From the NCBI GenBank assembly GCA_029567025.1, contig JAKQLT010000039.1:1-9054 (forward strand): a DNA stretch of 9,054 nucleotides, given 5' to 3'. Source of the DNA: Candidatus Omnitrophota bacterium (GTDB lineage: Bacteria > Omnitrophota > Gorgyraeia > Zapsychrales > Zapsychraceae). Within the stretch, counting starts at the first letter, position 1. The number at the start of each line of letters is the position of its first letter. The notes under the pieces were generated by a model. The model saw nothing but the letters and a program-made list of their open reading frames with translations. It made no database searches and had not been told where the DNA came from. This document shows, piece after piece, positions 7,245 to 9,054 of the stretch. A program made the position numbers and the translations under genes.

Positions 7245-8129
7245 ATGTCGTCGATTCCTTTAATTAGTGTTATTATTCCAACTTACAATCGAGCTAAAAT
7301 GCTTCAAAGAGCTATCAAAAGCGTTTTAGCGCAAGATTATAGACATTTAGAGATTATTGTTGTTGATGATGCCTCTCAAGATAACACTGTAGAAATAATA
7401 AAAAGTTTTAAAGATAGCCGCATAAAAATACATCAACTACCTGTAAATCGAGGGGTAAGCATTGCACGGAATGAAGGCATAAAAAAATCTACTGGCGAAT
7501 ATCTTGCTTTCTTAGACTCAGACGATGAATTTATGCCAAATAAATTACGTAAATGTCTTGACATTTTTCAGGAAATAAAACCTTCTCCAGGCATGGTTTT
7601 CTCAAATTTGTACACCCAAATTGATGGGGGGGGGGATAAACAACAAAAGATAAAAAACGTTAAAAGCGACTTTATAAATCTCTCTAAATTCCCGGGCTCT
7701 GTTTTTCTTCCTCCTTCAACATGGATTATGACAAAGCAATCAATAGAAAAAGTTGGATATTTTGATCAAAACATAAAAAGCAGCGAAGACCTTGATTTGT
7801 TCGCAAGAATTGTTAGAACGGTCCCTGTGTATTTCTTTAATGAACCTTTAGTCAATCTTTATGTTCATAAATCTCTGGAAGGAAGAGATATTGATCTTAT
7901 AGCAGATGATATTCGTTTTTATTTACTTAAAAAATGGTTGCCAGAAATGAAAAAAGATCCTCAATTCTTAAGCGACTTTTATTATTGCGCAGGTAAACAT
8001 CATGTCAGGTTAAAATCTTTCTCAAAAGCTATTCCATGGCTATGGAAAGCCTTGCTTGCAAATCCTAAAAATAATAGAATTTATTTCAAAATAATTCAAT
8101 CTTTAGCAGGCCTTATTTTAAAAAAATAA
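7245..8129 (+). CDS. Family 2 glycosyltransferase (GT-A fold) with internal G10 tract
   Basis: Transfers a sugar from a nucleotide-sugar donor, probably in synthesis of a surface polysaccharide or glycan; donor and acceptor cannot be told. From the ATG at 7245 it is 294 residues. The GT-A domain starts at once with PLISVIIPTYNR (5-16). VVDDAS at 39-44 binds the nucleotide, NRGVSIARNEGI at 68-79 is the usual following helix, and DSDD at 91-94 is the metal-binding DxD motif. SSEDLDLFARI at 179-189 is the usual acceptor-side ED motif. The C-terminal 80 residues are helical. I prefer the ATG at 7245 because family homology begins there; the longer in-frame option, TTG at 7203 followed by three ATG codons, overlaps the previous gene. 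AGGAG at 7228-7232 is 12 bases upstream, a rather long spacing. The coding sequence carries ten consecutive G, listed separately. Confidence 0.92.
   Translation: MSSIPLISVIIPTYNRAKMLQRAIKSVLAQDYRHLEIIVVDDASQDNTVEIIKSFKDSRIKIHQLPVNRGVSIARNEGIKKSTGEYLAFLDSDDEFMPNKLRKCLDIFQEIKPSPGMVFSNLYTQIDGGGDKQQKIKNVKSDFINLSKFPGSVFLPPSTWIMTKQSIEKVGYFDQNIKSSEDLDLFARIVRTVPVYFFNEPLVNLYVHKSLEGRDIDLIADDIRFYLLKKWLPEMKKDPQFLSDFYYCAGKHHVRLKSFSKAIPWLWKALLANPKNNRIYFKIIQSLAGLILKK
7626..7635 (+). repeat. G10 homopolymer inside the glycosyltransferase gene
   Basis: Ten consecutive G encode G128-G130 and the first base of D131. It is by far the longest G or C run in the window, in a very AT-rich setting. With ten G the frame stays open. 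With eleven, the next codons read GGA then TAA, giving 131 residues. With nine, the frame reads ATA AAC AAC AAA AGA TAA, giving 135 residues. Both neighbouring lengths lose the acceptor-side half, as expected of a slipped-strand ON/OFF switch. The tract falls in a polar loop where extra glycines would be tolerated in the ON frame. Length variation itself is not shown here. Confidence 0.9.
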
Positions 8130-8160
8130 AATTATAAACATCTGAAAAAGAAAGGAAAAA

Positions 8161-8721
8161 ATGAACAAAAATATTTTAATTATTTCAATCCTATTTTTAT
8201 TATTAACACCGCAAAAGATTGCAAAAGGAGAAACAGCCATGCCAGAAACACAGCCAACAATCGTTATTCTTGAAACAAATCAAGGAAATATTGAAATTAA
8301 ACTTTTTACAGATATCGCGCCCAAAACGTGCGAAAACTTTATTGGGCTTATCAAAAAAGGATATTATAACGGAATTATTTTTCACCGAATTATTAAAAAC
8401 TTTATGATTCAAGGTGGTGATCCAACAGGAACAGGAAGAGGCGGCGAAAGTCTTTGGGGCGGTCAATTTGAAGATGAAGTAACACCTGGGTTAAAATTTG
8501 ATAAAAAAGGGCTTTTAGCCATGGCTAATGCTGGGCCAAATACAAATGGCAGCCAATTTTTTATTACAACAGTTCCAACACCTTGGCTTAACATGAAACA
8601 TACTATTTTTGGGGAAGTTATCAAAGGTTATGATATTGTTGAAAAAATCGAAAATTCAAAAACTGGCCCAGGAGATAAACCTCTTCAAGAACAAAAAATC
8701 ATCAAAGCATATCTAAAATAA
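8161..8721 (+). CDS. Cyclophilin-type peptidyl-prolyl cis-trans isomerase, exported form
   Basis: Foldase that speeds cis-trans isomerisation of X-Pro bonds. From the first ATG it is 186 residues: a signal peptide at about 1-23 (MNKN, hydrophobic core, A21-K22-G23 cut site), then a compact single-domain bacterial cyclophilin. Active-site blocks are intact: IIFHRIIKNFMIQGGD at 72-87, with R76, F81, M82 and Q84 at the usual catalytic and proline-pocket positions; MANAGPNTNGSQFFI at 121-135; and PWLNMKHTIFGEV at 141-153, with a tryptophan-loop equivalent. AAAGGA at 8151-8156 lies four bases before the start. It follows the glycosyltransferase by 31 bases without a terminator, so it may share the transcript. 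A second in-frame start at 8239 (residue M27) could make a cytosolic form and is listed separately. Confidence 0.94.
   Translation: MNKNILIISILFLLLTPQKIAKGETAMPETQPTIVILETNQGNIEIKLFTDIAPKTCENFIGLIKKGYYNGIIFHRIIKNFMIQGGDPTGTGRGGESLWGGQFEDEVTPGLKFDKKGLLAMANAGPNTNGSQFFITTVPTPWLNMKHTIFGEVIKGYDIVEKIENSKTGPGDKPLQEQKIIKAYLK
8224..8241 (+). promoter_or_regulatory. Internal ribosome binding site and alternative start in the cyclophilin gene
   Basis: AAAGGAG at 8224-8230 is followed after eight bases by an in-frame ATG at 8239-8241 (M27 of the long form). This is a better Shine-Dalgarno than that of the upstream start. Initiation here would give a 160-residue cyclophilin that lacks the signal peptide yet keeps the whole isomerase domain. 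Either two compartment-specific forms are made, or the match arises by chance from the K-G-E codons at the signal cleavage site. Confidence 0.5.
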
Positions 8722-8737
8722 CCTTTTTAAAGCACAT

Positions 8738-8774
8738 TCCTCCCTCTAATTCTATAAAAATAAAAGAGGGAGGA
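8738..8774 (+). terminator. Possible weak intrinsic terminator after the cyclophilin gene
   Basis: A perfect 10-bp stem, TCCTCCCTCT at 8738-8747 paired with AGAGGGAGGA at 8765-8774, encloses a 17-base AT-rich loop, 17 bases after the cyclophilin stop. The stem is GC-rich in an AT-rich setting. Against it, the loop is long and the stem is followed by GGGTTTC, not a proper T-run, so termination may be inefficient or factor-dependent. Confidence 0.45.
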
Positions 8775-8827
8775 GGGTTTCTGATAAAAAAAGTAATAAA
8801 ACTCTCTTTTCTTTTCTAAATATTTAA

Positions 8828-8852
8828 TAAAATTCTTGCATAAAATTCTGCA
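8828..8852. repeat. Two-copy degenerate tandem repeat, 12-13 bp unit
   Basis: TAAAATTCTTGCA at 8828-8840 is followed directly by TAAAATTCTGCA at 8841-8852, differing by one T, and then by a partial TAAAAA. Two copies in AT-rich DNA may be chance. A pair of such boxes just before the palindrome could also be a protein site, but nothing shows this. Confidence 0.5.
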
Positions 8853-8872
8853 TAAAAATAGCACATTTTTAC

Positions 8873-9015
8873 ACAAAACACTTTTGTAATGCCACATGTT
8901 AAGCAAGGGAAAAATTTGATAGAACAGGCTCTTTGCCTGCCTTGTCGGCAGACAAAGAGCCTGTTCTATCAAATTTTTCCCTTGCTTAACATGTGGCATT
9001 ACAAAAGTGTTTTGT
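8873..9015. repeat. Perfect 63-bp inverted repeat forming one giant hairpin
   Basis: Bases 8873-8935 are the exact reverse complement of 8953-9015, 63 of 63. The 17-base centre continues the stem after one C/A mismatch: CTGCC at 8937-8941 pairs with GGCAG at 8947-8951 around the five-base loop TTGTC. The whole 143 bases can therefore fold into a single 69-pair-position hairpin with one mismatch. The stem is far longer than any intrinsic terminator and longer than REP or attC hairpins. Symmetry ends sharply at 8872/9016. The arms encode no obvious protein and contain no transposase. Candidates are a palindromic miniature element, a structured RNA, or an assembly fold-back. Confidence 0.95.
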
Positions 9016-9054
9016 AATGCCACATGTTAAGCAAGGGAAAAATTTGATAGAACA
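9010..9054 (+). repeat. Third copy of the palindrome arm, running off the window
   Basis: Bases 9010-9054 are identical to 8882-8926 over all 45 bases, at an offset of 128. The copy begins immediately after GTG at 9007-9009, which separates it from the inverted arm, so 8962-9006 and 9010-9054 also form a 45-bp inverted repeat with a three-base spacer. The copy is cut by the window edge; if it is complete outside, the region is an array of alternating arms with a 128-bp period. Confidence 0.93.

Larger units (their letters stand above)
8722..9054. other. Gene-free region with hairpin and repeats
   Basis: After the cyclophilin stop I find no coding sequence on either strand that looks like a protein. 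The first 150 bases are very AT-rich and hold a terminator-like stem and a small tandem repeat. The last 180 bases are taken up by a long palindrome and the start of a further copy of its arm. No tRNA, known riboswitch or CRISPR repeat-spacer pattern is visible. Confidence 0.75.

Noticed and set aside
8727..9023. 98-residue minus-strand open frame over the right-hand intergenic region
   Set aside because: It spans the terminator-like stem and the whole palindrome, so its translation just reflects the repeat; no family motif and no ribosome binding site.
8873..9054. Covalently closed hairpin telomere at the end of a linear replicon
   Set aside because: Read-through of a telomere would continue as the reverse complement of the upstream flank beyond 9015; instead the sequence returns to the forward arm.
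8873..9054. CRISPR array
   Set aside because: The repeats are alternating inverted arms with 3-bp and 17-bp separations, not direct repeats with unique spacers.

Overview
The window comes from an AT-rich bacterial genome (roughly a third G+C by eye). The cell plan looks didermic: there is a lipoprotein with a clear lipobox, several Sec-type signal peptides, and an envelope-oriented gene set. The taxon cannot be fixed from the sequence. The valS-nadC pairing and the many small exported proteins made me think of an Omnitrophota/Elusimicrobia-like lineage, but that is only an inference. All convincing genes are on the + strand.

Layout. (1) 1-5553 is a tightly packed run: the 3' four-fifths of valS (its 5' end, with the HIGH motif, lies outside the window), nadC, an exported helical-repeat protein, and a large multi-spanning CPBP-type (CAAX/Abi) metalloprotease with a PepSY-like ectodomain. 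Gaps are +1, -4 and +3 nt, so this looks like one transcript with coupled translation. (2) 5639-6031 is a small lipoprotein gene with its own good ribosome binding site. (3) 6083-8129 has a candidate extended -10 promoter, then a TTG-started, membrane-anchored coiled-coil protein, then a family 2 glycosyltransferase. The glycosyltransferase carries a run of ten G in its coding sequence; gain or loss of one G would truncate it. (4) 8161-8721 encodes a cyclophilin peptidyl-prolyl isomerase with a signal peptide and also a second, well-placed in-frame start after that signal. (5) 8722-9054 has no gene. It holds a weak terminator-like hairpin, a small degenerate tandem repeat, and a perfect 63-bp inverted repeat whose arm begins a third time and runs off the end of the window.

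How it fits together. The first block mixes housekeeping functions (tRNA charging, NAD synthesis) with two undescribed envelope proteins that probably ride on the same transcript. The second half is envelope-oriented: lipoprotein, anchored coiled-coil protein, glycosyltransferase and exported foldase. The two most notable signals are the G10 tract, which looks like an ON/OFF contingency switch for a surface glycan, and the long palindrome array at the right edge, which is either an unusual repeat family or an assembly fold-back.
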